A stretch of 64,000 bases of DNA from Streptomyces stelliscabiei (GCF_014873495.1 NZ_JADBGF010000001.1:8184001-8248000); one strand, 5' to 3'. Shown: positions 35,385 through 44,617, numbered from the stretch's first letter. Numbers and translations: made by a program. The notes: generated by a model not told the origin, from the letters alone.

Positions 35385-35923
35385 CAAGGGGTCTGTCGTC
35401 GCGCCTCGCCCGATTGAGGACCCGGCCCGAACGCCATGCCTCGGACACGGACCACGCGGTGGTTCTGTCGCGAGAACTCATCGCGCAGAACTATCTGGAG
35501 ATCGGGCGAGCTGACGGCAAGGCGGCCGTTCTTCTGGCTACAGGGGGAACACTCTTCGGATTCATTCTCGTACGGCGTCCCCTTGATGCCGTGTGGGCCG
35601 TCCCCTTGTGGTGGACGGCAGCGGCCACCGCGACCGGGGCGTTGGTCTTTCTCCTCCTGGCTCTTGCCCCGCGCCGTGGGGCACGAGCCGAAGAAGGGTG
35701 CGGCCTCCTTGCATACTACGAAGACGTGGTGCGTGCGGAAACGCGCGCCGATTTGTCGGCTGGGCTCAGGCGGGACGGTTCGGATCCCCAGGCCCGGCTA
35801 CTCCGTGCGCTGACAGAGACCAGCAGGATCGCCCGAGCCAAGAACCGCTGCGTGCGGCACGCCATAGTCCTGCTGCTGCCAGCGATCACCGCGGCGTTCA
35901 CGTTGCTTGCGCTCGGTCACTGA
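35381..35923 (+). CDS. Pycsar-type transmembrane effector (PycTM-like)
   Basis: 180 aa, GTGA overlap with the upstream gene. Membrane helices at about 47-65 (GKAAVLLATGGTLFGFILV), 72-95 (PLWWTAAATATGALVFLLLA) and 160-178 (AIVLLLPAITAAFTLLAL). The first is preceded by a conserved-looking EIGRADGKAA, and the loop has LLAYYEDVVR, the pattern of the Pycsar effector family that permeabilises the membrane on binding cCMP or cUMP. Its presence in one operon with a class III cyclase is the main argument for an anti-phage role. Confidence 0.78.
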   Translation: MTRGLSSRLARLRTRPERHASDTDHAVVLSRELIAQNYLEIGRADGKAAVLLATGGTLFGFILVRRPLDAVWAVPLWWTAAATATGALVFLLLALAPRRGARAEEGCGLLAYYEDVVRAETRADLSAGLRRDGSDPQARLLRALTETSRIARAKNRCVRHAIVLLLPAITAAFTLLALGH

Positions 35924-35952
35924 CCGGCGCATCGTCTCGCAGAAGCTCGGAG

Positions 35953-35970
35953 GGCCCTCGAAGGAGGGCC
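35953..35970. terminator. Hairpin after the cyclase operon
   Basis: GGCCCTC, loop GAAG, GAGGGCC: a perfect 7-bp stem, 30 bp after the effector stop. No T-run follows, as is common in this type of genome. The gap to the toxin gene (35924-36108) holds nothing else convincing. Confidence 0.5.
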
Positions 35971-36108
35971 TGCTTGCGAGGCCGTCGAAGAGAGGGAACC
36001 CGAAGGGTCGATGTGAGGGCGGAGGCCCCTCTGTGAAATGGTCTTCCGCTCCGCAACTGATCCGCGGGCACGGAGGTATCGCCAAGAGGGAGTCTCGCCC
36101 GAGTGTGA

Positions 36109-36786
36109 TCAGTCGATGTCGAGGTCACCGGACACTTCGAGGAGACGCGTCGCGAGATCGTCGGCCCATTCCACGGCCCAGGCGCGCAGAGCGGTGATGG
36201 CGGCCTCGTCGAGGCCGTAGGCGGTGAAGGCTTCGTCGTCGGTCCACTCGGCGCCGGTCAGGTTCGCCTGGAGGTCCTCACGCTCGAAGCGACCGCGGGC
36301 GTGACGTCGGCCGAACTCCTCCAACTCGGCATTCGTCCAGCGGCGGGACGCGGCGAACACGTCGATCAGGTCGCGGGGCGCTCCGCGGTCGGCGAGGGCG
36401 CGAACCTTGGTCCCGATCACGTCCTCCTCCGCGAGGACAGGCCCGTAAGGGCTCTGGGCGATGGGCCGCCAGAAGATCTCCTTGAGGATGTCGACTTCGC
36501 ACTCCTGCCCGGTGGCCGGGTCTGTCACGGTGAAGCGAGCGGACAGCGGGGCAGTTTCCAGCGCCAGCACCTTCCAGCCACGGGCCGATAGACCGCTACG
36601 GAGCGCGGCTGCGATGTCGGCCATGGGCGCTGGATTCTCGGTGGCGACATCCAGGTCCTGGCTGGGGCGGTTCACGAGGCGGTGCGCCCGCACCGCATAC
36701 CCGCCAGTGAGGACCAACGGGTACGACGAGCCGAGTGCGATCACATCCGCCAGGAGCCGCGTGTGCAGCTCCGGCATGTCCGTCAC
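36109..36786 (-). CDS. Nucleotidyltransferase AbiEii/AbiGii-type toxin
   Basis: 225 aa from GTG 36786, which overlaps the previous stop as GTGA. The nucleotidyltransferase core is LTGGYAVRAHRL followed by SQDLDVATE (the G[G]...DxD metal site) and a third acidic strand ECEVDILKEI. GTKVRALADRGAPRDLIDVFA is the typical late helix. Such toxins act in abortive infection and toxin-antitoxin pairs by nucleotidylating targets such as tRNA. It points toward the cyclase operon (convergent). Confidence 0.85.
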   Translation of the reverse strand: MTDMPELHTRLLADVIALGSSYPLVLTGGYAVRAHRLVNRPSQDLDVATENPAPMADIAAALRSGLSARGWKVLALETAPLSARFTVTDPATGQECEVDILKEIFWRPIAQSPYGPVLAEEDVIGTKVRALADRGAPRDLIDVFAASRRWTNAELEEFGRRHARGRFEREDLQANLTGAEWTDDEAFTAYGLDEAAITALRAWAVEWADDLATRLLEVSGDLDID

Positions 36787-37175
36787 GCGGCTGCCCGGGT
36801 GCGGGAGGCGAGGTCGGGGAAGGCGTCCTCCCACACACTGCGCACGGTGCGACCGACGAGGGTGCGCAGTACGGGCCACAGCTGGAGGAGCAGATCCCGG
36901 TTGAGGTAGCGGGGCAGGTCGTCGTGCAGGCCCTCGTGCAGGACGGTGCGGTAGAGCCCCATGCGCTGGCGGGGTTTGTTCAGGTCGTACGAGGTCATGC
37001 CAGACCAGGCCAGGTGCAGCGGTAGTTCCACCATGCCCTGGGTCGGGCCGTGTAGCTCGTCCAGCGACTCCGGTAGACGGCGCAGGAACTTTTCCCGGTA
37101 CAGCGCGAGGTCCTCGGCGTCTGCGCCAGAGAGGGGCCTCGGCGCGGGGCCGGTGTGCTGCGAGTGGGAGGCCAT
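36783..37175 (-). CDS. Probable antitoxin partner of the AbiEii-type toxin
   Basis: 130 aa from ATG 37175 (MASHSQHTGPAP); sequence further upstream in this frame is unlikely to be coding. Mostly helical, with LALYREKFLRRLPESLDEL and RQRMGLYRTVLHEGLHDDL; no DNA-binding motif recognised. The antitoxin role is inferred from order and the 4-bp overlap: antitoxin first, toxin second, translationally coupled. A GGAGGCC lies inside the start region. Confidence 0.55.
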   Translation of the reverse strand: MASHSQHTGPAPRPLSGADAEDLALYREKFLRRLPESLDELHGPTQGMVELPLHLAWSGMTSYDLNKPRQRMGLYRTVLHEGLHDDLPRYLNRDLLLQLWPVLRTLVGRTVRSVWEDAFPDLASRTRAAA

Positions 37176-37526
37176 GCCTCCATTATGGCGGCCGCACAGG
37201 CCCAGGGGCTTGTGGCTCCCATTCATGGGGCCAATGTCACTGTCCGTTATCCATTGCGGATATAGCAGCGACACGGGCGAGATCCTTGGAGGGGAACGGG
37301 ACGGCGGCGAAGCAGCAGGGACAGGGGCTGTACCGTCGGCTGATTCTCCCCGGATTCTCCCCAACGACTTCAGGAAAGCAAAAGTCGTGGTCAGGGTCCA
37401 ACGGAGGCAGGTAGACGAGATCCCTCGCATCACTTCTCCCCAGGGACTCCCCAGAGCCGATTCTGGACCGTCCGTGACCGGTGCGGGAGCGAAGGCCGCA
37501 TCAGAATTGAGCTCGGCAAGAGGAGT
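37176..37526. other. 351-bp intergenic region, right edge of the island
   Basis: No gene found. Base composition is less GC-rich than its flanks. TTCTCCCC appears three times (about 37341-37364 as a close pair, and 37434-37441), and a CTCCCCAG follows. These could be debris of a mobile-element end or simply the toxin-antitoxin promoter; no integrase or tRNA is visible. Confidence 0.4.
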
Positions 37527-38711
37527 TCAGAGCCAGTCCCGCCGCTTGAAGATGACGTACAGGCTGGTGCACACGACCGCCATCAGAACGATCGCGAAGG
37601 GGTAGCCGCCCGCCCACTTCAACTCCGGCATGTGCTTGAAGTTCATGCCGTAAATGGTTCCCACCAGCGTCGGAGCGAACAGGATCGCCGCCCAAGAGGA
37701 GATCTTCTTGATCTCCTCGTTCTGTTCGAAGCCCGCCTCCGCCAACGCCCGCATCTCCGCGTTCTGTTGCTGGGTGACGAGGGTGGCGTTCACCGTGAGG
37801 ATGTCGGTGAGGGCCTGGCGGAAGCCGTCGACCCGTTCGCTGGTGTGGGTCACGTGGTCGGCGACGTCGCGGAGGTAGCGCTGGAGTTCGTCGTCCGTCT
37901 CGTACTTGGCGAAGCCGGCCATGAGGCCGTGCAGCATGCCGACGAGGGGGCGGGTGGCGCGCTGGAACTCCACCATCTCGCGGGAGAGTTCGTAGATGCG
38001 GCGGGAGACCTCCGGGTCGCCGCGGAAGACCTCCGTCTCGATCTCGTCGACGTCGTTCTGCACTCCGGCGACGACGGGCGCGTATCCGTCGACCACCGCG
38101 TCGAGGATGGCGTAGAGGACCGCCTCGGGACCCAGCTTCAGCAGCTCCGGGGTCTCCTCCATGCGGCGGCGGACGGCCGACAGGTCCGGTGCCGCGCCGT
38201 GCCGGACCGTGATGACGAAGTCCGGCCCCACGAAGACGTGCAGCTCGCCGAAGTCGACCTCCTCGGAGGCGTCGAGATAGCGGGCGGCGCGCAGGACGAC
38301 GAAGAGGGTGTCGCCGTAGCGCTCCAGCTTGGGACGCTGATGGGCCTCCATCGCGTCCTCGACGGCGAGCGGGTGGAGGTCGAACTCGGCGGCCAGGGAG
38401 AGGAGTTCGCCCTCGGTCGGGCGGGCGAGGCCGATCCACGCCATCCCGGCCGGCGCCTCCCGCAGCTCGCGGAAGGTATCCGCGAGCGTTGCGGGGGAGG
38501 AGACGCGTACGCCGTCCTGGTAGAGGGCCGCCTCCACCACGCTGGCCGCCCGTTCGGCCGGGGTCGGCGCCGCCGGTTCCCGGCTCGGGGTCGTGGGCCG
38601 GGCGGGTGGTGCCGACGCGGGGGGCAGGGCGCGGCGCCAGCCGGACTTCCGGCCGCCCCTCGCGGCAGGGCCGGCGCTCTCCGAGCCCCGGCGTGCGCGT
38701 CGATCGGCCAT
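37527..38711 (-). CDS. corA: CorA-family magnesium/cobalt channel
   Basis: 394 aa. A Pro/Ala-rich cytoplasmic leader is followed by the CorA funnel domain (LAAEFDLHPLAVEDAMEAHQ, FGELHVFVGPDFVITVRHG) and the long stalk helix. Two C-terminal membrane helices include the filter motif YGMNF (in GTIYGMNFKHMPEL), ending in basic FKRRDW. Normal length for actinobacterial CorA. Monocistronic. Confidence 0.93.
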   Translation of the reverse strand: MADRRARRGSESAGPAARGGRKSGWRRALPPASAPPARPTTPSREPAAPTPAERAASVVEAALYQDGVRVSSPATLADTFRELREAPAGMAWIGLARPTEGELLSLAAEFDLHPLAVEDAMEAHQRPKLERYGDTLFVVLRAARYLDASEEVDFGELHVFVGPDFVITVRHGAAPDLSAVRRRMEETPELLKLGPEAVLYAILDAVVDGYAPVVAGVQNDVDEIETEVFRGDPEVSRRIYELSREMVEFQRATRPLVGMLHGLMAGFAKYETDDELQRYLRDVADHVTHTSERVDGFRQALTDILTVNATLVTQQQNAEMRALAEAGFEQNEEIKKISSWAAILFAPTLVGTIYGMNFKHMPELKWAGGYPFAIVLMAVVCTSLYVIFKRRDWL

Positions 38712-38894
38712 CGTGGATGCCTTCCGAGTTGCGCGTCACGTACGACTGTGCGATCACCGAGCAGGATATACGGGGCAAACGGCGCGGGGGTGGTGAGGGG
38801 TGGGCGACGCGACGCGGGAGGTGCGGCGGTGACGGCGTCGCGGACCGGGGACGGGTGCCTCGCGCGCACCGGCAGGGGGGACCGCTCAGCGCTC

Positions 38895-38990
38895 GCCGCA
38901 CCCGGTGACGAGCGCACCGCCGCACCCGGTGACGAGCGCACCACCGCACCCGGTGAGGAGTACACCGCTGCCCCCGGTGCGGGGCAGATC
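38895..38990. repeat. 24-bp tandem repeat before a winged-helix gene
   Basis: Units 38895-38918 and 38919-38942 are identical but for the final junction; 38943-38966 and a degenerate fourth follow. The unit starts GCCGCACCCGGTGACGAGCG. The period is a multiple of three and the frame is open into the downstream gene (AAPGDERT repeated), but that gene's natural start is later. This is the main content of the 354-bp gap 38712-39065. Confidence 0.8.
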
Positions 38991-39065
38991 GCCGCGAACA
39001 CCGACCGCGCGCGTCGAGACCGCCGCGGACAGAACCTGTCCGCAACTCCCGCTAGCGTGCGCAGC

Positions 39066-40223
39066 ATGACGAACAAGGCGACCCAGACCGCCCCCCGGCT
39101 CGGCACCCAGGCCCTCAACCGCGCGACCCTGGCCCGCCAGCTCCTGCTGCACCGGGCGCCCGTGTCCGCCGAGGCCGCCACCCGGGCGACCGGCGGCCCC
39201 ACGCCCCCGCCCATGTCCGCCCACGCCGCCATCACCCACCTCCTCGGGCTCCAGGCGCAGAACGTGAGGCCGCCGTACTACGCCCTCGCCGCCCGGCTGG
39301 ACGGCTTCGCGCCCGAGCAGCTGTCGGCGCTGATGGCCGACCGGGACGTCGTGCGCATCGTCACCATGCGGTCCACGATCCACACGCACACCGCCGACGA
39401 CTGCCTCTCGCTGCGGCCGCTGGTGCAGCCGGCCCGGGAGCGGGAGCTGAACCTGTTCCGCAAGGGGCTGGCCGGGGTCGACCTGGAGCGGCTGGAGGCG
39501 ATCGCGCGGGAACTCGTCGAGGAGGAGCCGCGCACCCTGAAGCAGTTGCGCGAGGCGCTGATCGTGGAGTGGCCGGACGCCGACCCGTTCGCCCTCGGCC
39601 TCGCCGCACGCTGCCGGCTGCCGCTCGTGCAGGTCACCCCGCGCGGCCTGTGGGGCAGGAGCGGGCAGGTCGCCCTGACCACCGCCGAGCACTGGCTCGG
39701 GCGTCCCGCCCGGCAGGCACCCGCGCCCGAGACCGTCGTCCGGCGCTATCTCGCCGCCTTCGGGCCCGCCTCCGTGAAGGACATGCAGGCCTGGGCCGGA
39801 GTGACCCGCCTGCGCGAGGCGTTCGAGCGGCTGCGACCGGAGCTGCTCGTCTTCCGCGACGACCGAGGCACCGAACTCTTCGACCTCCCGGACGCGCCTC
39901 GCCCCGACCCCGAGACCCCGGCCCCGCCCCGGCTGCTCCCCGAGTTCGACAACCTGCTCCTCTCCCACGCCGACCGCTCCCGCGTGGTCCCTCCGGACCT
40001 CAAGGGCCGTTCCTGGCAAGGGAACCAGGCCTATCGCACCTTCCTCGTCGACGGGTTCCTGGCCGGTCTGTGGAAGCTCGACGAGAACCTCCTCACGCTG
40101 GAACCCTTCGGCGCCCTCGCCGGGGAACAGCGGACCGGCCTGGTGGAGGAGGCCGAGCGGACGCTCCGCACCCTGCACGGCGACGGACCGTACGACATCC
40201 GCTTCGGCACGGTCGTCGCATGA
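39066..40223 (+). CDS. Winged-helix DNA-binding-domain (YcaQ/AlkX-like) protein
   Basis: 385 aa from ATG 39066 (MTNKATQTAPRLG). Features of the HTH_42 family: HLLGLQAQNVRPPYYALAAR, VVRIVTMRSTIH, TPRGLWGRSGQ and LLPEFDNLLLSHADRSRVV. Relatives include DNA glycosylases that unhook interstrand crosslinks (YcaQ, AZL), but many Streptomyces members are uncharacterised; the catalytic QxQ appears as LQAQN here. It may take part in DNA repair or self-resistance. Confidence 0.82.
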   Translation: MTNKATQTAPRLGTQALNRATLARQLLLHRAPVSAEAATRATGGPTPPPMSAHAAITHLLGLQAQNVRPPYYALAARLDGFAPEQLSALMADRDVVRIVTMRSTIHTHTADDCLSLRPLVQPARERELNLFRKGLAGVDLERLEAIARELVEEEPRTLKQLREALIVEWPDADPFALGLAARCRLPLVQVTPRGLWGRSGQVALTTAEHWLGRPARQAPAPETVVRRYLAAFGPASVKDMQAWAGVTRLREAFERLRPELLVFRDDRGTELFDLPDAPRPDPETPAPPRLLPEFDNLLLSHADRSRVVPPDLKGRSWQGNQAYRTFLVDGFLAGLWKLDENLLTLEPFGALAGEQRTGLVEEAERTLRTLHGDGPYDIRFGTVVA

Positions 40224-40300
40224 AGCGCTGCGCCAGGGTCGCCACGTGATCCGCTTCGCCATCGCGGCCGGGTGAGCGGGCGCCCGCCCCACGCATGGAG

Positions 40301-40344
40301 AGGGGGCGCCGCGAACCGCTCGTGGCAGGTTCGCGGCGCCCCCT
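40301..40344. terminator. Bidirectional terminator
   Basis: AGGGGGCGCCGCGAACC (40301-40317) pairs perfectly over 17 bp with 40328-40344, loop of ten. It lies between convergent gene ends (40223 and 40397), so it should serve both. Confidence 0.85.
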
Positions 40345-40396
40345 GGCAGTTCCCGGGGACGTACCCCGGGAGTCTGTCGGCTCGCGTTCGCCTCGA

Positions 40397-41194
40397 CTAC
40401 GAGGCGATCTGCGCGGCCACCGTGTTGGAGAAGGTGGTCAGCCGGGTGTAGATGCCGGGGTACTGCGCGTCGGCGCAGCCGTAACCCCAGGAAACTATGC
40501 CTGCCAGGACGCCCCCGATCATCAGGGGACCGCCGCTGTCGCCCTGGCAGGTGTCGACGCCGCCGGAGGAGAATCCGGCGCAAACCATGGAGCTCGCCAC
40601 GAACTCGGAGCCGTAGGAGCTGGAGCTGCCGCAGACCGAGTCGGCCACGACCGGGACGGTCGCGGTGCGCAGCTGGTTGGAGGAGGAGCCGCCCGAGGAG
40701 GTGGTGCCCCAGCCGATGATGCGGGCGGTGGTGCCGGCCGCGTAGACGCCCGTCTGCGAGGCGCTGACGTAGGACGCCGTGGTGTAGGGCTGCGCGACGG
40801 CGAGCGTCAGCACGGCCACGTCGCTGGTCATCGTGGAGCTGTTGTAGTTCGGGTGGATCCAGATCTTGCTGAGCGTGCTGACCGTGCCGTTGGTGCCGTT
40901 GCGGTAGGTGCGGCCACCCACGACGCGGGTGTTGGAGGTGGTTCTGCCGACCATGCAGTGCGCGGCGGTGATCACCTTGGTGGGCGACACGAGGGTGCCA
41001 CCGCAGAACTGGCTCTGCGAGGCGTTCGTGATCTGCATGACGTACGGGTACGCGCTCGCGGTGGTGGTCGTACCACCCACGATGGGCTGGGGAGCGGCGA
41101 CGGCGCCCGGCGCGGTGAGCAGCGCGGCAGCGGCGGCGGCAGCGGTGGCGGCGGCGGCGACCATCGACTTCTTGACGCGGTTGAACCCGAACAT
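40397..41194 (-). CDS. Secreted trypsin-like serine protease
   Basis: 265 aa from ATG 41194 with GAGGAG upstream. Signal peptide: KK plus an Ala-rich core (AAAATAAAAAAALL), then a short propeptide ending before IVGG, the mature N terminus. Triad His in TAAHCM, Asp in TSDVAVLTL, Ser in GDSGGP. The residue six before the Ser is Asp (DTCQGDSGGP), giving trypsin-type Arg/Lys specificity. Six Cys residues pair as in Streptomyces trypsins. Exported; probably nutritional or developmental. Confidence 0.93.
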   Translation of the reverse strand: MFGFNRVKKSMVAAAATAAAAAAALLTAPGAVAAPQPIVGGTTTTASAYPYVMQITNASQSQFCGGTLVSPTKVITAAHCMVGRTTSNTRVVGGRTYRNGTNGTVSTLSKIWIHPNYNSSTMTSDVAVLTLAVAQPYTTASYVSASQTGVYAAGTTARIIGWGTTSSGGSSSNQLRTATVPVVADSVCGSSSSYGSEFVASSMVCAGFSSGGVDTCQGDSGGPLMIGGVLAGIVSWGYGCADAQYPGIYTRLTTFSNTVAAQIAS

Positions 41195-41263
41195 GGTTCT
41201 CCTCAGGGGGGAGTTGCCGGTGGGGGACGCGCGGGTGGGGGGTTGGAGCACAGAGCCTGCGGT

Positions 41264-41298
41264 GCCGCCCCCGCTCGGGGGAGCCGAGCGGGGGCGGC
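41264..41298. other. Strong hairpin in the trypsin leader region
   Basis: GCCGCCCCCGCTCGG (41264-41278) pairs perfectly over 15 bp with 41284-41298 around a five-base loop, 70 bp upstream of the trypsin start. A second, weaker repeat GATCCCC/GGGGATC lies near 41354-41375. Together they fill the 352-bp gap 41195-41546. Depending on where transcription starts, the first is either a leader hairpin controlling the protease mRNA or a terminator for the LuxR gene upstream. Confidence 0.6.
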
Positions 41299-41546
41299 GG
41301 GCCGGTCTGTGTGCCCTGGCGTGCGGCACGTCACAAAAAATAGGAGCCGGAGTGATCCCCTCCCAAGGGGGGATCCCCCTAAGGGAGTTGGGAAGGGAAA
41401 ACCCTCGATGACCCGGGCCGGGGTTTGAGCCTAGGCTGGAGCCGCAAGGTCGCTGCGCGCACCTGGTCCCGTCGAGGCGCGGCGGACGGGGACGCGACGA
41501 CAGGGCCCAGGTCCCGGGAGGGGCTCGTCAGCCGGTCCCGGGGAGG

Positions 41547-44405
41547 TCAGTTCGTACGGTGTCCCGCCGCCAGTCGCACGATGTCCACACGCGACCGGAT
41601 GCCCAGCTTCCGGTAGACGCGCGTCAGTGTCGCCTCGACCGTCTTCACGCTGATGTAGAGCCGGCCGGCGATCTCCCGGTTGGTCGCACCCTCCATGACC
41701 AGCTCCGCGACCTGCCGTTCGGTCGCCGCGAGCACGGCGAGGGCGTCCAGCGCCGACGGCGCGATCGCGGGCTGCTGCGGAGGCGCCGGGGCGACGGAGG
41801 CCTCCTCCACCCGGCGCAGCCACGGCAGGGCACGGCAGCGGCGGAACAGCCGGGACGCCTCGTCGTACGAACCCGGCCCGGACGCCGGCGCCGCTCCCGG
41901 CCGGGCGAGGCCCGGCCCCTGCGGAAGGGCGCGCAGCCCCGCGAGGGCGAAGGCGGCCCGCGCCTCCTCCAGACCGTAGCCGAGCTTGGCCAGCCGGTCC
42001 TGCGCGGACGTCAACTGCCGTACGGCGGCGTCCTGTTCACCCCGCGCCGCGCGCACCAGCGCCTCGGCCCGGTCGAGGACGGCGAGCACACTCTCCCGGC
42101 CGAGCCGCAGCGCCTGCTGCCGGGTGACGTCGATGACGTCCTGGGCCTCCGTCAACTCGTTCACTCGCACCAGGGCTTCGGCGAGATCGCCGTGCCACCG
42201 GCCGCGCGCGGGGTCGTAGATCCCGAGGCCGTCCTCCAACTCCCGTACGCGGCGCAGGGACTGCACCGTGCCCGAAGCGTCCCCGGCGACCAGCTGGGCG
42301 TGCCCGAGGGCGCCCAGGGCGCGGGAGAGGTACATCAGGTCGCCGTCCTGCTCCGCGCGGTCGGCGGCCTCGCGGGCGAGCGCCCGGGCCCGCTCCACAT
42401 CGCCGCCGGCGGCCTCCGCGAGCGAGGTGAGCATGGCGGACGCGCCCTCGCCGATACCGGAGTCGCGGGCGAGGACGTAGCCCTCGCGGGCGAGGTCGAG
42501 CGCCCGGCCACAGTGCCCGGAGCGCAGCTCGGTCTCGGCGAGGAAGCGCACGTAGTGCACCTCGCTCTCGACCATGCCGCGCCGGCGCACCTCGCGCAGC
42601 AGCGAGGTGATCGTGGCGCGGGCCTCGCCGAGCTGGTCGCTCATCATCAGCCAGCGGAAGCGGGTCGCGCCCGCCCCGTTGTGGTGGCAGGCCAGCTGCG
42701 GGTCCTGCGGCTCCTTCAGCGCCCGCTTGATCGTCATGGGCGCGTCCGGGTGGCCCATCAGCATCTCGGTCTGGGCCTGGAAGGAGAGCGCGAGCAGCTC
42801 GGTGCGCCGGTCCTCGGCCCGTGCCGCCAGCTCCGCGGCCCGGGCGGCCTCCTCCCGGCTCTGCGCGAAGTCGCCTTCGAGGACCAGGGCGCGCCAGGCC
42901 AGCTGGTAGCGGACCAGGCCGAGCAGCCGGGGGTCGTCGCCCGCGTCGGCGAGGACCTGCGGGTACACGGCGTCGACCTCGGCGAGCGACTGCCCGGCCG
43001 CGTCGATCACCACCATCCAGGCCCGGACCCGCTCGGCGGGCTCGGTGGCCCGGCTCAGCACCTCACGGGCGATGTCCCGGCCGAGGTCGTTCTCCCCGGC
43101 GGTCAGCGCGTCCTCGGCGGCCTGCAGTCGCCGCTCGTCGGGACCCGGTGTCGCGTCCGCCGGGGTGCGCCGGGCCGAGAGGAGCCCCAGCTCGGCGGCG
43201 ACCGAGGGCGCGCCCCGGTCGCGGGCCACGGCCGCGGCCTCGCCGAGCCGCGCGGCGACCAGCGGATCGGTGCCGTGCGTGGACAGCGCCAGGTGCCGGG
43301 CCCGCTCGATGGGGTCGACGGCGGCGGTGGACAGCGCGGCGTGGGCGGCCCGCCGCTCCTGGGCGGTCGCCTCGGCGTACAGCGCGGCCGACACCAGCGG
43401 GTGCGCGAACCGTACGCCCGGACCCTCCCGCTCCGGCGCGAGCAGCCCCAGCTCGACGGCCTGCGCGGCCTCCGCCTCGGCGTTCTCCCGCCCGGCGGCG
43501 CGCAGCAGCGCCACGGTGGGCCGGGCGCCGGCACTGGCGACGAGCAGGGTGCGGCGGGCCTCGGCCGAGAGCATGTCCAGCCGGTTCAGGACCAGGGTCC
43601 GCAGCGAGGTCGGCACGGGCAGCTGCTCACCGGGACGCGGCGGCGTCGGGCTGTCGGCGAGGGCCCGGCCCAGCTCCAGGGCGAAGAGCGGGTTGCCGCC
43701 GCTGGTGCGGTGGATGTCGCGCACGGCGGAGCGGGGCAGACCGGTGTGGCCGCGGTGCTCCAGCAGCTCGGCCACGTGCGTCCTCGACAGCGGGGTGAGC
43801 CGGAGGGCGAGGGTGTCGGGCGGGGACGCGCGTAGATACCTGTCCTGCTCGTGACCGTGCGGGTCCGTCGAGGTACGCACGGCGCACAGCATGCGCACCG
43901 GCAGCTCGCCCAGCCGCCGCGCGGCGAAGCCGAGCAGCTCCACACTGGCCGGATCCAGCCACTGGAGGTCGTCCGCGACGATCAGCACCGGGCCCTTGGC
44001 GGCCAGGGCGCGCAGGGTCGACAGCACGGCCAGCCGGAGCGCGAGCCCGTCGCGCTGGAGGGTGGACTCGCCACGGCCGGTGAGCGCGGACTCCAGCGCG
44101 GTGCGCTGCGGCGCGGGCAGCTGCTCGGACACCTCGTCCATGACCAGCCCGAGCAGATCGGTCAGCGCGAGGAACGGCAGATGCGACTCGGACTCCGTGG
44201 CCGAGCAGCGCAGGACCGTCCGTGCCGATTCCTCGTATTCGGCGGCCAGAGCGCGCAGGATCGTCGATTTCCCGATACCCGCGGAGCCGTGCACGAGCAC
44301 GCTGCCGCCCCGCGCCAGCTGTTCACGCGCCGCCGTGAACAGCTCCTCCCGGCCAATGACCAGGTCGGGGCGGGGTCTCCCAGGCTCCTTGTACTCCCGT
44401 CGCAC
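41547..44405 (-). CDS. Large ATP-binding LuxR-family (LAL/MalT-like) regulator
   Basis: 952 aa. N-terminal AAA/STAND ATPase: Walker A HGSAGIGKST, Walker B LIVADDLQWLDP, with VIGREELFTAAREQLARGG before it. The middle is TPR-like helical sequence. The C-terminal LuxR helix-turn-helix is LAATERQVAELVMEGATNREIAGRLYISVKTVEATLTRVY (positions about 885-925). Such activators switch on secondary-metabolite or sugar-use genes after ligand binding. The adjacent acyl-CoA ligases or trypsin are possible targets, unproven. Confidence 0.92.
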   Translation of the reverse strand: MRREYKEPGRPRPDLVIGREELFTAAREQLARGGSVLVHGSAGIGKSTILRALAAEYEESARTVLRCSATESESHLPFLALTDLLGLVMDEVSEQLPAPQRTALESALTGRGESTLQRDGLALRLAVLSTLRALAAKGPVLIVADDLQWLDPASVELLGFAARRLGELPVRMLCAVRTSTDPHGHEQDRYLRASPPDTLALRLTPLSRTHVAELLEHRGHTGLPRSAVRDIHRTSGGNPLFALELGRALADSPTPPRPGEQLPVPTSLRTLVLNRLDMLSAEARRTLLVASAGARPTVALLRAAGRENAEAEAAQAVELGLLAPEREGPGVRFAHPLVSAALYAEATAQERRAAHAALSTAAVDPIERARHLALSTHGTDPLVAARLGEAAAVARDRGAPSVAAELGLLSARRTPADATPGPDERRLQAAEDALTAGENDLGRDIAREVLSRATEPAERVRAWMVVIDAAGQSLAEVDAVYPQVLADAGDDPRLLGLVRYQLAWRALVLEGDFAQSREEAARAAELAARAEDRRTELLALSFQAQTEMLMGHPDAPMTIKRALKEPQDPQLACHHNGAGATRFRWLMMSDQLGEARATITSLLREVRRRGMVESEVHYVRFLAETELRSGHCGRALDLAREGYVLARDSGIGEGASAMLTSLAEAAGGDVERARALAREAADRAEQDGDLMYLSRALGALGHAQLVAGDASGTVQSLRRVRELEDGLGIYDPARGRWHGDLAEALVRVNELTEAQDVIDVTRQQALRLGRESVLAVLDRAEALVRAARGEQDAAVRQLTSAQDRLAKLGYGLEEARAAFALAGLRALPQGPGLARPGAAPASGPGSYDEASRLFRRCRALPWLRRVEEASVAPAPPQQPAIAPSALDALAVLAATERQVAELVMEGATNREIAGRLYISVKTVEATLTRVYRKLGIRSRVDIVRLAAGHRTN

Positions 44406-44617
44406 GGGCCACCGCTCCCCTCGAGTGTCGTGTCCGGGCCAATATTAGGCGTCCGTTCTTTGAATTTCGGAACGTAGACCCGGTGTGGGAAATAACAGGA
44501 AGGGTACGGCACAAGGAATTTCACCTGCCCGTTACATGAAAGCCGGGCTCCACAACGCCCCCGTCGGAGCGCGGGACCACGCCCGACGAGCCCCCGCCGG
44601 GCCGCCGGGACGGGGTT

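Noticed and set aside
37176..37526. Attachment site of an integrated element
   Set aside because: No tRNA end, integrase or direct repeat pair could be found; TTCTCCCC copies alone are insufficient.
37632..39065. Long in-frame extension of the winged-helix gene
   Set aside because: First part is antisense to corA; homology starts at MTNKATQ (39066).
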